The translations under genes were made by a program, and so were the position numbers. Source: Niveispirillum irakense DSM 11586 (GTDB lineage: Bacteria > Pseudomonadota > Alphaproteobacteria > Azospirillales > Azospirillaceae). Taken from it: a DNA stretch of 64,000 nt. Shown piece by piece: positions 1 through 9,632 of this stretch. Positions within the stretch are counted from its first letter, which is position 1. The number at the start of each line of letters is the position of its first letter. The notes beneath the pieces are model-generated. The model did not search any database and was not told the DNA's origin. It was given only the letters and a program-made list of their open reading frames with translations. The stretch spans positions 1 through 64,000 of the forward strand of contig NZ_AUCG01000023.1 of the NCBI RefSeq assembly GCF_000429645.1, written 5' to 3'.

Positions 1-4
1 CATC

Positions 5-889
5 ATGGGCGGTTGGGACGGAATCGAGATTTTCATCGCGGTGTGCGAGACGGAGGGGTTTTCCAGCGCCGCTGCCCGGCTGGGTGTCTCCACCTCCCAT
101 GTCAGCCGGGAGATTGCCCGGTTGGAGGACCGGTTGCAGGTGCGGCTGCTGTACCGCACGACAAGGCAGGTCAGCATGACCGATGCCGGTCGGGCCTTTC
201 TGGAACGGTGCCGCCGGCTGGTGGAGGAGCGGGAGGAAATGTTCGCCGCCGTCAGCGAACGTGATGGTGCTCCACGCGGCCATCTGCGGCTGACCTGCTC
301 CATCGCCTATGGGGAACGGTTCATTGTGCCCTTGGTCAATCAGTTCATGGCCGCCCATCCACAATTATCGGTGACCATCGATCTGACCAACCGGCTGGTC
401 GATCTGGTGGGGGAGGGGTTTGATCTGGCGGTGCGGACCGGCACCAGCCTGGGCGACACGAGGCTGGTTGCCGTGCGTCTGGCATCGCGCACCCGCCATC
501 TGTGCGCCGCCCCCGCCTATCTCGAACGGCATGGCATGCCGATGGCGCTGGCCGACCTGCCTTCGCATGATTGCCTGATCGGCACGGCGGATATCTGGTA
601 CTTCAGCGATGGGGAACGAGCGGTGGAATTCCGCCCCCGCAGCCAGTGGCGCTGCAATAGCGGCTTTGCTGTGCTGGATGCGGCCCGCCAGGGCTTGGGC
701 CTGTGCCAGTTGCCGGATTTTTATGTCGAGCCGCATCTGGCTGCCGGCACGCTGGTCAGCTTGCTGGAAGCCAACCGCCCGCCCGATGAAGGGATCTGGG
801 CGGTTTATCCCCACCGCCGCCACTTGTCACCGAAGGTGGCGCTGCTGGTGGATTATCTGAAGGCGCGGATTGGCAAGCAGGGGGTTTGA
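5..889 (+). CDS. LysR-family transcriptional regulator
   Basis: A 294-residue protein with the usual LysR layout. Residues 1-60 form a winged helix-turn-helix (SAAARLGVSTSHVSREIARLE) with the typical 'LLYRTTRQVSMTDAG' wing. Residues about 90-290 form the periplasmic-binding-like effector domain (GHLRLTCSIAYGERFIVPLVNQF). The length is normal for the family. The ATG lies 4 bases into the window, and the N-terminus aligns with family members there, so it is probably complete, but its promoter and divergent partner are outside the window. It ends 160 bases from the convergent argC, so no target can be inferred. Family call is sure; ligand and targets are unknown. Confidence 0.93.
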   Translation: MGGWDGIEIFIAVCETEGFSSAAARLGVSTSHVSREIARLEDRLQVRLLYRTTRQVSMTDAGRAFLERCRRLVEEREEMFAAVSERDGAPRGHLRLTCSIAYGERFIVPLVNQFMAAHPQLSVTIDLTNRLVDLVGEGFDLAVRTGTSLGDTRLVAVRLASRTRHLCAAPAYLERHGMPMALADLPSHDCLIGTADIWYFSDGERAVEFRPRSQWRCNSGFAVLDAARQGLGLCQLPDFYVEPHLAAGTLVSLLEANRPPDEGIWAVYPHRRHLSPKVALLVDYLKARIGKQGV

Positions 890-930
890 ACACTCGCTCG
901 GGACTCGCCTGCGCAAGGGACCAACCTCAA

Positions 931-1014
931 CCGTCACCCCGGCGAAAGCCGGGGTCCAGTTTCGTAGAGCAAGGCGCTTGTGACTCTGGACCCCGGCCTT
1001 CGCCGGGGTGACGG
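931..1014. repeat. Intergenic palindromic repeat, copy 1
   Basis: Two 28-base arms (931-958 and 987-1014) are near-perfect inverted repeats, starting ccgtcaccccggcgaaagcc and ending with its complement, around a 28-base loop. Related copies lie at 8507-8578 and 10601-10684. Copies 1 and 3 also share loop sequence (agtttcgta.agcaag) and a following tgagaattat, so the unit is about 105 bases. Such 'ccgtcattcccgcgaaggcggg'-type palindromes are common between proteobacterial genes. It lies between convergent genes and could help transcription end. Confidence 0.9.
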
Positions 1015-1049
1015 TGGTGAGAATTATAGACCTGACAGACTTTAAGCGG

Positions 1050-2108
1050 TCAGGGGAACTGCGGCACCACGTCCAGGCCCAACGTCTCGTCGAACCCATA
1101 CATGATGTTGAAATTCTGCACGGCCTGACCGGACGCGCCCTTCACCAGATTGTCGATGGCCGAGATGATGATGGCCCGGCCCGGCAGACGATCAGCGAAG
1201 ACATTGATCAGGCAGAAATTGGACCCACGGATATGGCGGGTCTGCGGTGCCACGCCATCGGGCAGCACCTTCACAAAAGGCTCCTTGCCATAGGCATTGC
1301 GCAGGCAATCCCGCAGATCGTCGGCTGTGGCGCCGGGCTTCATCCGCACATAGGTGGTGGCCAGGATGCCCCGGCTCATCGGCATCAGATGCGGGGTGAA
1401 GGCGACCAGCATATCCTTGCCGGCGGCCTGTGACAGGCCCTGTTCAATCTCCGGCGCGTGGCGGTGGCTGGCGATGCCATAGGGGTGGATGCCCTCCGCC
1501 ACCTCACCGAACAGGCTGCCCTGCTTGGCATCGCGTCCGGCGCCGGACACGCCGGACTTGGCATCGATGATGATGTCTTCCAGCTCAATCAGCCCGGCCT
1601 GCAAAAGCGGGATCAGCGGAAGCTGTGAGGCGGTGGGATAGCAACCCGGATTGGCGACCAGACGCGCACCGGCGATGCCTTCACGCATCACCTCGCACAG
1701 GCCGTAGACGGCGCTTTCCTGCAGGGCCGGGGCCTTGTGGGCATGGCCATACCATTCGGCGTAGGTATCGACATTGAACAGCCGGAAATCCGCCGACAGG
1801 TCGCAGATGCGCACATGATCGGGCAGGGCGGCGATCACCTCTTGCGTCGTGCCATGGGGCAGGCCGCAGAAGACGAAATCCACGCCCGACCAATCGACAT
1901 CGGCGATCTTGGTCAACGCCGGCAGGTCATAAGGCGCCAGATGCGGGAAAACCTCGGCCACCGGCTTGCCGGCGGCGCGCTCCCCCGTCAGGGCCACGAT
2001 GCGCGCGCGGGGATGGCGCAGCAGCAATCGGATCAGCTCCGCCCCGGTATAGCCGGAAGCGCCCAGAATGGCGATGCGGACGGGGGCGGTGGGGTCGATT
2101 GCGGTCAT
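1050..2108 (-). CDS. argC: N-acetyl-gamma-glutamyl-phosphate reductase
   Basis: ArgC reduces N-acetylglutamyl phosphate to the semialdehyde with NADPH, the third step of arginine synthesis in the cytoplasm. The 352-residue product has an N-terminal nucleotide-binding loop (ILGASGYTGAELIRLL, about residues 14-29), the catalytic cysteine in VANPGCYPTA (Cys156) and the family segment SGVSGAGRDAK. The start at 2108 is chosen because TGGAG lies 7 bases upstream and family members begin near MTAID; a longer frame begins at 2156. It is the only arginine gene here. Downstream lies repeat copy 1, and the GNAT gene upstream is 63 bases away on the same strand. Confidence 0.96.
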   Translation of the reverse strand: MTAIDPTAPVRIAILGASGYTGAELIRLLLRHPRARIVALTGERAAGKPVAEVFPHLAPYDLPALTKIADVDWSGVDFVFCGLPHGTTQEVIAALPDHVRICDLSADFRLFNVDTYAEWYGHAHKAPALQESAVYGLCEVMREGIAGARLVANPGCYPTASQLPLIPLLQAGLIELEDIIIDAKSGVSGAGRDAKQGSLFGEVAEGIHPYGIASHRHAPEIEQGLSQAAGKDMLVAFTPHLMPMSRGILATTYVRMKPGATADDLRDCLRNAYGKEPFVKVLPDGVAPQTRHIRGSNFCLINVFADRLPGRAIIISAIDNLVKGASGQAVQNFNIMYGFDETLGLDVVPQFP

Positions 2109-2171
2109 GATGCTCCAGGGCTCCAACGATCTAGGGGTGGTGCGAAGGTCAGGCACCTTCGCACCACTTGG

Positions 2172-2633
2172 TTACAAATACAGTTTCATGCCCTGATGCG
2201 AAGCCTGAAAGCCAAGGCGCTGGTAGAACCTGTGCGCATCGGTCCGCCGGCTGTCGCTCAAAAGCTGGACCAGACCGCAGCCGCGTGCCCTGGCCATATC
2301 CAGGCAATTCTCAATCAGAATCGCGCCCAGCCCTTGCGAGCGGAAGGCGCTGGCGATGAAAACATTCTCAATATGACAGCGGCGCATGCCACCCCGGGAA
2401 AGGTGGCGCATATAGTTGAGCTGGGCCATGCCCACCACGCGGCCATCCAGGTCCAGCACCAGGGTTTCCGCATTCGGGTCCAGCATCAGCTCATCCCAGG
2501 CATCATAAACCGGGTCCAGGCTGGTATCGGCATAGGCTTCCGGTGTCAGCGACCCTTCGCGCACCAGCGCCACCATGTCGGGCACATCACGACGCTGCGC
2601 CACCCGGACAACGACATCATCCTTCACTGACAT
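2172..2633 (-). CDS. GNAT-family N-acetyltransferase
   Basis: A 153-residue GNAT protein. The acetyl-CoA-binding motif A is visible as FRSQGLGAILIENCLDMARARGC, and the end RFYQRLGFQ is the usual beta6-beta7 region. The substrate cannot be told from sequence. The start at 2633 is preferred over ATG 2639 because GGGGGA then sits at a normal spacing. It reads in the same direction as argC, 63 bases downstream, so the two may be co-transcribed; a link to arginine synthesis is only a guess. It is divergent from the MFS gene at 2758. Confidence 0.85.
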   Translation of the reverse strand: MSVKDDVVVRVAQRRDVPDMVALVREGSLTPEAYADTSLDPVYDAWDELMLDPNAETLVLDLDGRVVGMAQLNYMRHLSRGGMRRCHIENVFIASAFRSQGLGAILIENCLDMARARGCGLVQLLSDSRRTDAHRFYQRLGFQASHQGMKLYL

Positions 2634-2757
2634 AACCATTCCCCCATCCCATTGACCCGCCCAGACCGCGCGCCAGCCCTGCAGGATGTGCCCTTATCGC
2701 CTGGAACGGGCCGGGCGCATAGTTCCAACCACCTGCCCGTCACATGATCCGCCCTAA

Positions 2758-4014
2758 ATGACCGACGACCCAACACAACAATCGACCAGTCCCTTCGCCT
2801 ATCCCGCCTTTCGCCTTTATTGGTTCGCCCGCATCTGCTCCATCCTGGCATTGCAGATCCAGATCGTGGCCACCGGCTGGCGAATCTATGATGTGTCCGG
2901 CTCGGCCATGGCGCTGGGCTTTGTCGGTCTGGCGGAATTCCTGCCCTCCATCCTGCTGGTGCTGATCACGGGGCATGTCGCCGACCGCTTCGACCGGCGG
3001 CGCATCATCAATTTCTGCCAGGGGCTGGAAGTGCTGGCCATGGGCGTGCTGTGGTTCGCCTTGTGGGACGAAACCGCGCCGATCTGGCCCGCTTTCATCG
3101 CCGTGGTGATTCTGGGCACGGCCCGCGCGTTTGAGATGCCGGCCGCTTCCGCCTTGGTCCCCAATCTGGTTCCCCGGTCGATTTTCCCGCGTGCGGTCGC
3201 GCTCAATTCCTCAGCCTGGCAGGGGGCCAGCATTGTCGGGCCGGCCCTGGGCGGGGTGCTTTATGGGCTGATCGGCCATTCGGTCTTTGCGGTCAGCGCC
3301 GCCCTGTTTGCCTGTGCCTTCACCCTGGTCTGCTTCATCAAGCTGGAGCCGAAAGCCAAGCTGGAAGCGGCGAAAAAGATCAGCATGGATACGCTGTTCG
3401 CTGGCTTCCGCTTCATCCGTGCCAAGCCGATTGTCCTGGGCGCCATCTCGCTGGATCTGTTTGCCGTGCTGCTGGGCGGCGCCACCGCCCTGCTGCCCGT
3501 GCTGGCCAAGGACCAGTTCGATGCCGGGCCGGTGATGGCTGGCATCCTGCGTGCGGGGCCGGCTGTGGGGGCGCTTGTAACAGGGTTGATCCTTGCTGTC
3601 CGTCCCGTGCGCCGTCATGTCGGCCGGGTTCTGTTTGTTTGTGTCGGGATATTCGGTGTCGGTACCATCATTTTCGGGCTGACGACATCGGCCGTGGTGG
3701 CAGGCATCGCGCTGATCGTGATGGGCGCGGTGGATATGGTCAGCGTTTTCATCCGCCAGTCGCTGGTCCAGCTTGAAACCCCGGATGAGATGCGGGGCCG
3801 GGTCAGCGCTGTCTCCTCTCTGTTCATCGGGGCGTCCAACCAGTTGGGCGAGTTCGAATCCGGGGTCACCGCCGCCTGGTTTGGCGCCAGTGCGGCTGTC
3901 GTCCTGGGCGGTGTGGGCACCCTGGCTGTGGTGGCGATCTGGTGTTTCCTGTTTCCAGCCCTGCGCACGGTGGACCGGTTCCCCGGTGCTGTCCGATCGG
4001 AGGAGGATAAATGA
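2758..4014 (+). CDS. MFS transporter, DHA3 (EntS-like) family
   Basis: A 418-residue, twelve-helix inner-membrane protein. It has the family N-terminus (PAFRLYWFARICSILALQIQIVATGWRIYDVSGSA, read in two parts) and the loop 2-3 signature GHVADRFDRRRI near residue 75. A second conserved loop, VRPVRRHVGR, and RQSLVQLETPDEMRGRVSAVSSLF near residue 335 match proton-driven exporters of the EntS/MefA group. Length is normal. The substrate is unknown; relatives export siderophores, macrolides or other small molecules. No siderophore synthesis gene is adjacent. It is divergent from the GNAT gene. Confidence 0.88.
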   Translation: MTDDPTQQSTSPFAYPAFRLYWFARICSILALQIQIVATGWRIYDVSGSAMALGFVGLAEFLPSILLVLITGHVADRFDRRRIINFCQGLEVLAMGVLWFALWDETAPIWPAFIAVVILGTARAFEMPAASALVPNLVPRSIFPRAVALNSSAWQGASIVGPALGGVLYGLIGHSVFAVSAALFACAFTLVCFIKLEPKAKLEAAKKISMDTLFAGFRFIRAKPIVLGAISLDLFAVLLGGATALLPVLAKDQFDAGPVMAGILRAGPAVGALVTGLILAVRPVRRHVGRVLFVCVGIFGVGTIIFGLTTSAVVAGIALIVMGAVDMVSVFIRQSLVQLETPDEMRGRVSAVSSLFIGASNQLGEFESGVTAAWFGASAAVVLGGVGTLAVVAIWCFLFPALRTVDRFPGAVRSEEDK

Positions 4015-4256
4015 CCGCGGGCCGCCCCCGGGCCTGGTGCTGATAATGCATCCATAAACGGATTGCCGGGGTATGTATTGCCTGTTCGTCCGGATATGCT
4101 TGCGCCTGAAAGCTGTCGCTGGTCGACGAAGCCTCATCCTGTCCCTGGCTGGCATCCGACCAACCGTATTATATTCCTTTGGACCTATTTTTTTTAATTC
4201 TGCTTCACCTCCCCAAATTAGTCTTTCTCGTATGAGATGTGTAGTTGGGGGGTACG

Positions 4257-6332
4257 ATGCTGAAACGGTTTCCTCTGGTCACCAAACTGGTGTTGGCCAT
4301 CGCCGCCGTGCTGATCGCCGGTTTGGGTATAGCCATCGTTGCCATTACCGACAGCAGTGGTGAGCATACGGATAAGCTGTCATTCGAGGTGGGCGAACGG
4401 GTTGGGCGCTATCATACCGCCCAGGTGGAACGCCAACTGAATGATGCCATGGATATCAGCCGTTTCATGGCCGCATCGTTGACCAGCCTGAAGGCTGGCG
4501 GCATGGGGCGGCAGGAAGTGAATGCTTGGCTGAAAGCCCTGCTGGAGGCCAATCCCACTATGTTGGCTGTGTGGGTGGGGTTGGAGCCCGACATTATCGG
4601 CAAGGATAGTGAGGCGGTAAACACGCCCGGCAGTGATGGTGCGGGCCGCTTTGTTCCATATTGGAACCGTGGGTCCGGGCAACCGGTATTGGAAACCCTG
4701 GTTGGCTATGACGATACGGGGTCGGACGGCGAGTATTACCAGTTGCCCAAACGCATGATGAAGGAAGTGGCAACCGAGCCTTATCAATATACCGTGGCCG
4801 GCAAGACCGTTTTGATGATGACGCTTGTGGTGCCGATCATTGAAAATGGCAAATTCATTGGTAATGCTGGCGTTGATCTCGCGACCGATGGCATCTGGGA
4901 ACTGTTGAAAGCCGCAAAGCCCTTTGAAACCGGGTCGGTTTCACTGATTTCCAATGGGGGAAAATGGGTCGGCTATGCCAACAAGGACCATCTGGGCAAA
5001 TCTATTGTCGAAACCAATGAGCGGCTGAAGAACCCGCTGCCCGCGATCCGCGAGGGCAAGAATTTTGAGCAATTCTCTGTTTCCAAGAGCCTCAACACGA
5101 GTGTGAAACAGCTTTTCATGCCGGTCGTGATCGGCAACACGGGCACGCCCTGGTCGGTGCTGATCAACCTGCCGGTCAATCAGGTGGAAAAGCCGAAGAT
5201 CGAGTTGCGCAACCTGATCCTGGTGGGGGCGGCGCTGCTGACGGTGCTGTTGCTGGCGGCATTGTGGCTGGCGACGCGTCAGATCATCGGTCAGCCGCTG
5301 CGCCGGATTATCACCACCGTCCAGGCGCTGACCAGTGGCAACCATACTATCCATGTGGGTGAGCAGGACCGCGCCGATGAGATCGGCGCCATCAACAAGG
5401 CCCTGCAATTATTCAAGGATAATGCGGGCCGTGTAGCGGAGATGGAAGAACAGCGCCGCCGTGACGAGGAAGAGGCCGCCCGTCGCCGCGTGCAGGATCT
5501 GAACCGGTTGGCGGACGAGTTTGAAGGCAGCGTCGGCGGCGTCGTCAGCGTCGTGGCCGAACAGTCTGACCGTATCCGTGGCGATTCGGAGGCCCTGTCC
5601 GCCATTGCCACCCAGACCAACGCCCAGGCCAATGCCGTGGCAAACGCTGCCGATATCGCCAGCGCCAATGTGCAGACGGTGGCGGCGGCGGCTGAGGAAC
5701 TGGCCCGGTCGATCACCGAGATCAACGAGCGTCTGGCCGATTCCAGCCGCAAGGCCGGTGACGCCGTGGACGAGGTGGAGAAGACCAACGAAACCGTTGC
5801 CAGTCTGGCCGATGCGGCCCAGAAAATCGGCGACGTGGTCAATCTGATCCAGGAAATCGCGGCCCAGACCAACCTGCTGGCCTTGAATGCGACGATCGAG
5901 GCTGCCCGCGCCGGGGAAGCCGGCAAGGGCTTCGCGGTCGTGGCGTCGGAAGTGAAGAACCTTGCCAGCCAGACGGCGCGGGCAACGGAGGAGATTTCCG
6001 CCCAGATCAGCAGCATGCAGGCGGTCAGCGGCAACGCGGTCAGTGCCATCCAATCCATTGGCCGCACCATCGTTTCCATCAGCGAGACGGTGACCACCAT
6101 TGCCGCCGCAGCAGAAGAACAGGGTGCTGCGACGCAGGAGATCAGCCGCAATGTGCAGGAAGCGGCGACCGGTACCCGCGAAGTCACGGCCACCATCCAG
6201 GAAGTGACGCGCGCAGCGGGAGAAACGGGTGCCATGGCAGCCCAGTCCCGTGCGGCATCGGACAGCCTGTCCCAGCAGGCAGCCCAGCTTCGCCAGGAAG
6301 TGGAACGGTTCGTGCGCAATATCCGGGGCTGA
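4257..6332 (+). CDS. Methyl-accepting chemotaxis protein with double-Cache sensor
   Basis: A 691-residue chemoreceptor. TM1 is at about residues 8-30, followed by a large periplasmic dCache-like domain ([10 protein letters not shown]..., VGVDLATD-like [13 protein letters not shown]), TM2 at about 320-343 ([19 protein letters not shown]), then HAMP. The cytoplasmic signalling coiled coil has its hairpin tip ([20 protein letters not shown] and [13 protein letters not shown]) near residues 530-568. No CheR-tethering pentapeptide ends the protein. ATG 4257 is chosen over TTG 4245 because ttggggggt lies just upstream. The 242 bases before it are AT-richer and hold no gene; they probably carry the promoter. 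The ligand is unknown; double-Cache domains often bind amino or organic acids. Confidence 0.95.
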   Translation: MLKRFPLVTKLVLAIAAVLIAGLGIAIVAITDSSGEHTDKLSFEVGERVGRYHTAQVERQLNDAMDISRFMAASLTSLKAGGMGRQEVNAWLKALLEANPTMLAVWVGLEPDIIGKDSEAVNTPGSDGAGRFVPYWNRGSGQPVLETLVGYDDTGSDGEYYQLPKRMMKEVATEPYQYTVAGKTVLMMTLVVPIIENGKFIGNAGVDLATDGIWELLKAAKPFETGSVSLISNGGKWVGYANKDHLGKSIVETNERLKNPLPAIREGKNFEQFSVSKSLNTSVKQLFMPVVIGNTGTPWSVLINLPVNQVEKPKIELRNLILVGAALLTVLLLAALWLATRQIIGQPLRRIITTVQALTSGNHTIHVGEQDRADEIGAINKALQLFKDNAGRVAEMEEQRRRDEEEAARRRVQDLNRLADEFEGSVGGVVSVVAEQSDRIRGDSEALSAIATQTNAQANAVANAADIASANVQTVAAAAEELARSITEINERLADSSRKAGDAVDEVEKTNETVASLADAAQKIGDVVNLIQEIAAQTNLLALNATIEAARAGEAGKGFAVVASEVKNLASQTARATEEISAQISSMQAVSGNAVSAIQSIGRTIVSISETVTTIAAAAEEQGAATQEISRNVQEAATGTREVTATIQEVTRAAGETGAMAAQSRAASDSLSQQAAQLRQEVERFVRNIRG

Positions 6333-6353
6333 GACGGATAGGGTCTTAAGGAC

Positions 6354-6390
6354 AAAGGGCGCGGACCCGGCGGGGTTCGCGCCCTTTTTC
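6354..6390. terminator. Intrinsic terminator between convergent genes
   Basis: An inverted repeat of 13 base pairs with one G-T pair (aagggcgcggacc / ggttcgcgccctt) is followed by ttttt on the + strand. It lies 21 bases after the chemoreceptor stop and 22 before the lldD stop, so it could serve both. Confidence 0.85.
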
Positions 6391-6411
6391 TTCGTGCTGG
6401 CCTTGGATCGG

Positions 6412-7542
6412 TCAGGCCAGGATCGACCGGTCGATCTCCGCGATGCTGCGTACACCGGTCAATGCCATGGCGACCTTCATCTCCTTGGCGAACAGCTCCA
6501 GCAATTGCGATACGCCGATGCCGCCGCGCGCCGCCAGGGCATAGACCCAGGCGCGGCCCAGCAGCACGCCCTGCGCCCCCAGCGCCAGCATCCGCACCAC
6601 ATCCAGGCCCGATCGCACGCCGCTGTCGGCCAGCACGGTCAACCGGTCGCCCACCGCATCGGCAATGGCGGGCAGGGCGCGGGCCGAGGACAGAACGCCA
6701 TCCAACTGCCGACCGCCATGGTTGGATACGACAATGCCATCGGCACCAATATCGGCCGCCGACCTTGCATCATCAGGGTCCAGGATGCCCTTGATGATCA
6801 AAGGTCCATCCCAGCTCTGGCGAATCCAGTCCAGATCGGACCAGGCGATGGAAGGATCGAAATTGGACCCCAGCCAGCCCATATAATCATTCATCCCACT
6901 GTCCTTGCCCAGCACAGGCTCCAGATTGCCCAGCCGGTGGGGACGGCCGCGAAGGCCGACATTCCAGGCCCAGGAGGGCTTGCCCATTGCCTGCAACACC
7001 CGGCGCAGCGGCCCATAGGCGCCAGACATGCCGGAATGGGCATCGCGATACCGCGCACCCGGCACCGGCATATCCACAGTGAAGACCAGCGCCTTGGCAC
7101 CCTGCTGCTTGGCCGTGGCCAGCAGGTCGCGCATGAAGGCGCGGTCCCGGATGACATAAAGCTGGAACCAGAGCGGCCCGTCGGTGGCCGCCGCCACCTC
7201 TGCCAAAGAGCAGATGGAGACGGTGGACAGGCAGAAGGGCAGGCCGGCGCCATTGGCGGCGCGGGCGGCCTGCACCTCCCCCCGGCGGTGATACATGCCG
7301 GAAATGCCAACCGGCCCCAGCCCCACCGGCATGGCCATCTTCTGGCCGAACAGGGTGGTGGACAGGTCGATATCCGCGACGTTCTTCAAAACCCGCTGAC
7401 GTAGTGCGATGCCGGCCAGGTCGGAGACGTTACGACGCAGCGTCTCCTCCGCATAGGCGCCGCCATCGGCATAATCGAACAGGAAACGCGGCAGGCGGCG
7501 GCGGGCCGCCTCGCGGAAATCAAGGGTGGAGGAAATGATCAT
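6412..7542 (-). CDS. lldD: FMN-dependent L-lactate dehydrogenase
   Basis: LldD oxidises L-lactate to pyruvate at the membrane and passes electrons to quinone. The 376-residue protein carries the family's FMN-binding barrel: [43 protein letters not shown] and the active-site [14 protein letters not shown], whose His is near residue 275, followed by [16 protein letters not shown]. Length is as expected. It sits 21 bases downstream of the SDR gene on the same strand and so is likely co-transcribed with it. That fits the L-fucose pathway, whose last cleavage yields pyruvate and L-lactate; this enzyme would return the lactate to pyruvate. Confidence 0.94.
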   Translation of the reverse strand: MIISSTLDFREAARRRLPRFLFDYADGGAYAEETLRRNVSDLAGIALRQRVLKNVADIDLSTTLFGQKMAMPVGLGPVGISGMYHRRGEVQAARAANGAGLPFCLSTVSICSLAEVAAATDGPLWFQLYVIRDRAFMRDLLATAKQQGAKALVFTVDMPVPGARYRDAHSGMSGAYGPLRRVLQAMGKPSWAWNVGLRGRPHRLGNLEPVLGKDSGMNDYMGWLGSNFDPSIAWSDLDWIRQSWDGPLIIKGILDPDDARSAADIGADGIVVSNHGGRQLDGVLSSARALPAIADAVGDRLTVLADSGVRSGLDVVRMLALGAQGVLLGRAWVYALAARGGIGVSQLLELFAKEMKVAMALTGVRSIAEIDRSILA

Positions 7543-7563
7543 GGATGCGGTTCCCGCACGGGG

Positions 7564-8295
7564 TCAGGCGTTGGACCAGCCGCCATCAATGATATTGATC
7601 GAGCCGGTTGTGAAGGAAGATAGATCGGAAGCGAGGTACAGTGCCAGTTCCGCGATTTCTTCCGGCCGGCCGATGCGGCCCATGGGCTGGCGGGCGATGA
7701 AGGCGGCGCGGGCGGCATCGGCATTCCCGGTCGCTTCCATGCGCTGGTCCAGAGAGGGGGATTGTACGGTGCCGGGGCAGATGGCGTTGCAGCGCACACC
7801 CTGGCCGACATAATCGACCGCCACCGATTTGGTCAGCCCGATCACGGCGGCCTTGGAAGCGCCATAGACGAAGCGGTTGGCCACGCCCAGCGTGCAGCCC
7901 GCCACCGACGACATATTGACGATGGAACCGCCGCCGCGTGCAATCATGCCCGGCAGGAAGGCGCGGATCATGCGATAGGTGGCTTTGACGTTGAGATCGA
8001 AGGAGAAGTCGAAATCTTTCTCCTCCGTCGTCAACAGCGTGCCGGCATGGACGAAGCCGGCGCAGTTGAACAGCACATCCACCGGCCCGGCCTCTTCAGC
8101 CAGGGCTTTGATGGCATCGCCATCCAGCAGGTTCAGTGTCCTGGTCTGCATGCCGGACAGGCTGGCCAGGGCATCGGCATTGATATCGACGGCGATAACC
8201 TCGGCCCCTTCTTGGGCGAACAATTCTGCGCTGGCCCGGCCAATGCCCTGGCCAGCGGCGGTGACGATGGCTTTCTTGCCGGAAAGACGGCCCAT
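7564..8295 (-). CDS. SDR dehydrogenase, probable 2-keto-3-deoxy-L-fuconate dehydrogenase
   Basis: A 243-residue classical short-chain dehydrogenase. It has the nucleotide loop TAAGQGIG (12-19), an Asp at the end of beta2 (VDIN, Asp37) that favours NAD+, NCAG (78-80 region) and the catalytic Ser130, Tyr144 and Lys148 (YGASK). It resembles the enzymes that oxidise 2-keto-3-deoxy-L-fuconate to the 2,4-diketo acid (BDH2-like). That substrate is inferred mainly from the neighbours, which supply every other step. ATG 8295 has GAGGAAAC upstream; a longer frame from 8346 has no support. The 324-base gap behind it (8296-8619) holds only repeat copy 2. Confidence 0.87.
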   Translation of the reverse strand: MGRLSGKKAIVTAAGQGIGRASAELFAQEGAEVIAVDINADALASLSGMQTRTLNLLDGDAIKALAEEAGPVDVLFNCAGFVHAGTLLTTEEKDFDFSFDLNVKATYRMIRAFLPGMIARGGGSIVNMSSVAGCTLGVANRFVYGASKAAVIGLTKSVAVDYVGQGVRCNAICPGTVQSPSLDQRMEATGNADAARAAFIARQPMGRIGRPEEIAELALYLASDLSSFTTGSINIIDGGWSNA

Positions 8296-8506
8296 GATGC
8301 GTTTCCTCGTTGTTCTTTGATGTCTGGGGAGGGGTTTAGGGCGCATTTCCCGTTGCCCGGAAACACGCCCTTATCTTTCGTTTTCCTCAATCGCCGGCAC
8401 TGCCTCCGGCAGCTTGGCTAAGCCGCATGTGCGGCGCGGCGGCGGTCACCGTCGAAACAGCACTAGAATTTGTCGGGTTTAGGTTGGGTCATATGGTGCT
8501 TTCCCA

Positions 8507-8578
8507 CCGTCATTCCCGCGAAGGCGGGAATCCAAGCAACGCAACGGATTATGGATTCCCGCCTTCGCGGGAATGACG
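8507..8578. repeat. Intergenic palindromic repeat, copy 2
   Basis: Arms at 8507-8534 and 8552-8578 (ccgtcattcccgcgaaggcg and complement) form a long hairpin around an 18-base loop. It is related to the copies at 931 and 10601 but is the tcattcccgc variant and has a different loop. It occupies the middle of a 324-base gap between SDR and AKR genes; I see no gene in that gap. Confidence 0.9.
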
Positions 8579-8619
8579 TGAAAAATGGCTTCAGCTTAAC
8601 CCTGACAAACCCTAATCAA

Positions 8620-9627
8620 TTACCCCGGCACGGGGGCGTCGATCCGGATCAATCCCTGCTGCTTCAACTCTGCCCATAAGGCGGGCGGAATGTCCTGACG
8701 CATCAAGGTGACCGCCCGTTCCACCTGGGCAGGGGAATTCATGCCCGGAATGACGGAAATCACCTGTGGATGGGCCAGGGGGAATTGCAGGGCCGCTGCC
8801 GCAATCGGTACGCCGTGCCGGTCGCAGATGGCTTCAATCGCGGCCACCCGGTCGATGATGGCGGGTGGGGCCGGCTGATACTGGTAATTGAAGGGGCCTT
8901 GTCCCTTCACGCCTGTGGCCAGAATGCCGGAATTATAGGGGCCACCGACCACGATGCTGACATTGCGTCGGGCGCAGAGCGGCAGGAAAATATCCAACGG
9001 CGACTGGTCCAGCAGCGTGTAACAGCCGGCCAGCAGCATGATGTCGTAATCGCCATATTCCAGCGCTTCGACACAGATTTCCCATTCATTCACGCCCAGG
9101 CCGATGGCGCCGACGGCGCCGCCATCGCGCAATTCCCGCAGCGCCCGGTACCCGCCTTCCATGAACTGGCGGAAAATGTCGGGATGCCGGTCACCATGGG
9201 CGAAACGGCCAATATCATGGACGTAGAGGATATCAATCCGGTCGCGGCGCAGCCGGGCGCGGCTGGCCTCGTAAGAGCGCATCACGCTGTCATAGGAATA
9301 ATCGAAGCTGCTCTCCACCGGCTCGGGAGAGACGAAGCCCTGGCGCTGCCGCGTCAGGTCGCTGCCCACCACCGGGTCCAGCCGTCGCCCGACCTTGGTG
9401 GATAGGATCAGATCCTCATCCGGGTCCAGATCGGCCAGCGTGGCGCCCAGGCGCTTTTCCGACAGGCCGAACCCGTAATGGGGCGCCGTGTCGAGATAGC
9501 GGATACCGGCGCTCAGCGCGCTTCGCACCGTGTCGGCGGCATTCTCCTCGCTCATGGCGCGGTAGAGATTGCCGATGGAGGCGGCACCGAAGCCCAATGA
9601 GCCCAAGGCACCGGGATCGATGGCCAT
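8620..9627 (-). CDS. Aldo/keto reductase, probable L-fucose 1-dehydrogenase
   Basis: A 335-residue aldo/keto reductase of the D-threo-aldose (L-fucose) 1-dehydrogenase type. The catalytic tetrad is visible: Asp46 and Tyr51 (YLDTAPHYGFGLSEKRLG), Lys78 (LSTKVGRR) and His137 (ILYVHDIGR). Family members oxidise the C1 of L-fucose, L-galactose or D-arabinose to a lactone. In this cluster it would supply L-fuconolactone to the lactonase at 12655. The start at 9627 is chosen because it is 5 bases after the FAH stop and the N-terminus (ALGSLGFGAASIGNLY) fits the family; the frame extends 86 codons further upstream into the FAH gene. It is an operon with FAH. Confidence 0.9.
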   Translation of the reverse strand: MAIDPGALGSLGFGAASIGNLYRAMSEENAADTVRSALSAGIRYLDTAPHYGFGLSEKRLGATLADLDPDEDLILSTKVGRRLDPVVGSDLTRQRQGFVSPEPVESSFDYSYDSVMRSYEASRARLRRDRIDILYVHDIGRFAHGDRHPDIFRQFMEGGYRALRELRDGGAVGAIGLGVNEWEICVEALEYGDYDIMLLAGCYTLLDQSPLDIFLPLCARRNVSIVVGGPYNSGILATGVKGQGPFNYQYQPAPPAIIDRVAAIEAICDRHGVPIAAAALQFPLAHPQVISVIPGMNSPAQVERAVTLMRQDIPPALWAELKQQGLIRIDAPVPG

Positions 9628-9632
9628 GCCGC

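Noticed and set aside
931-1014. CRISPR-like repeats
   Set aside because: Copies are far apart, palindromic and without spacers; they are dispersed intergenic repeats.
4073-4363. A 96-codon + strand frame overlapping the chemoreceptor start
   Set aside because: It covers the AT-rich promoter and the out-of-frame start of the receptor; no motif.
5291-6455. Two long minus-strand frames over the chemoreceptor
   Set aside because: Both are low-complexity Ser/Ala/Arg-rich antisense translations of the signalling coiled coil; the + strand gene is certain.
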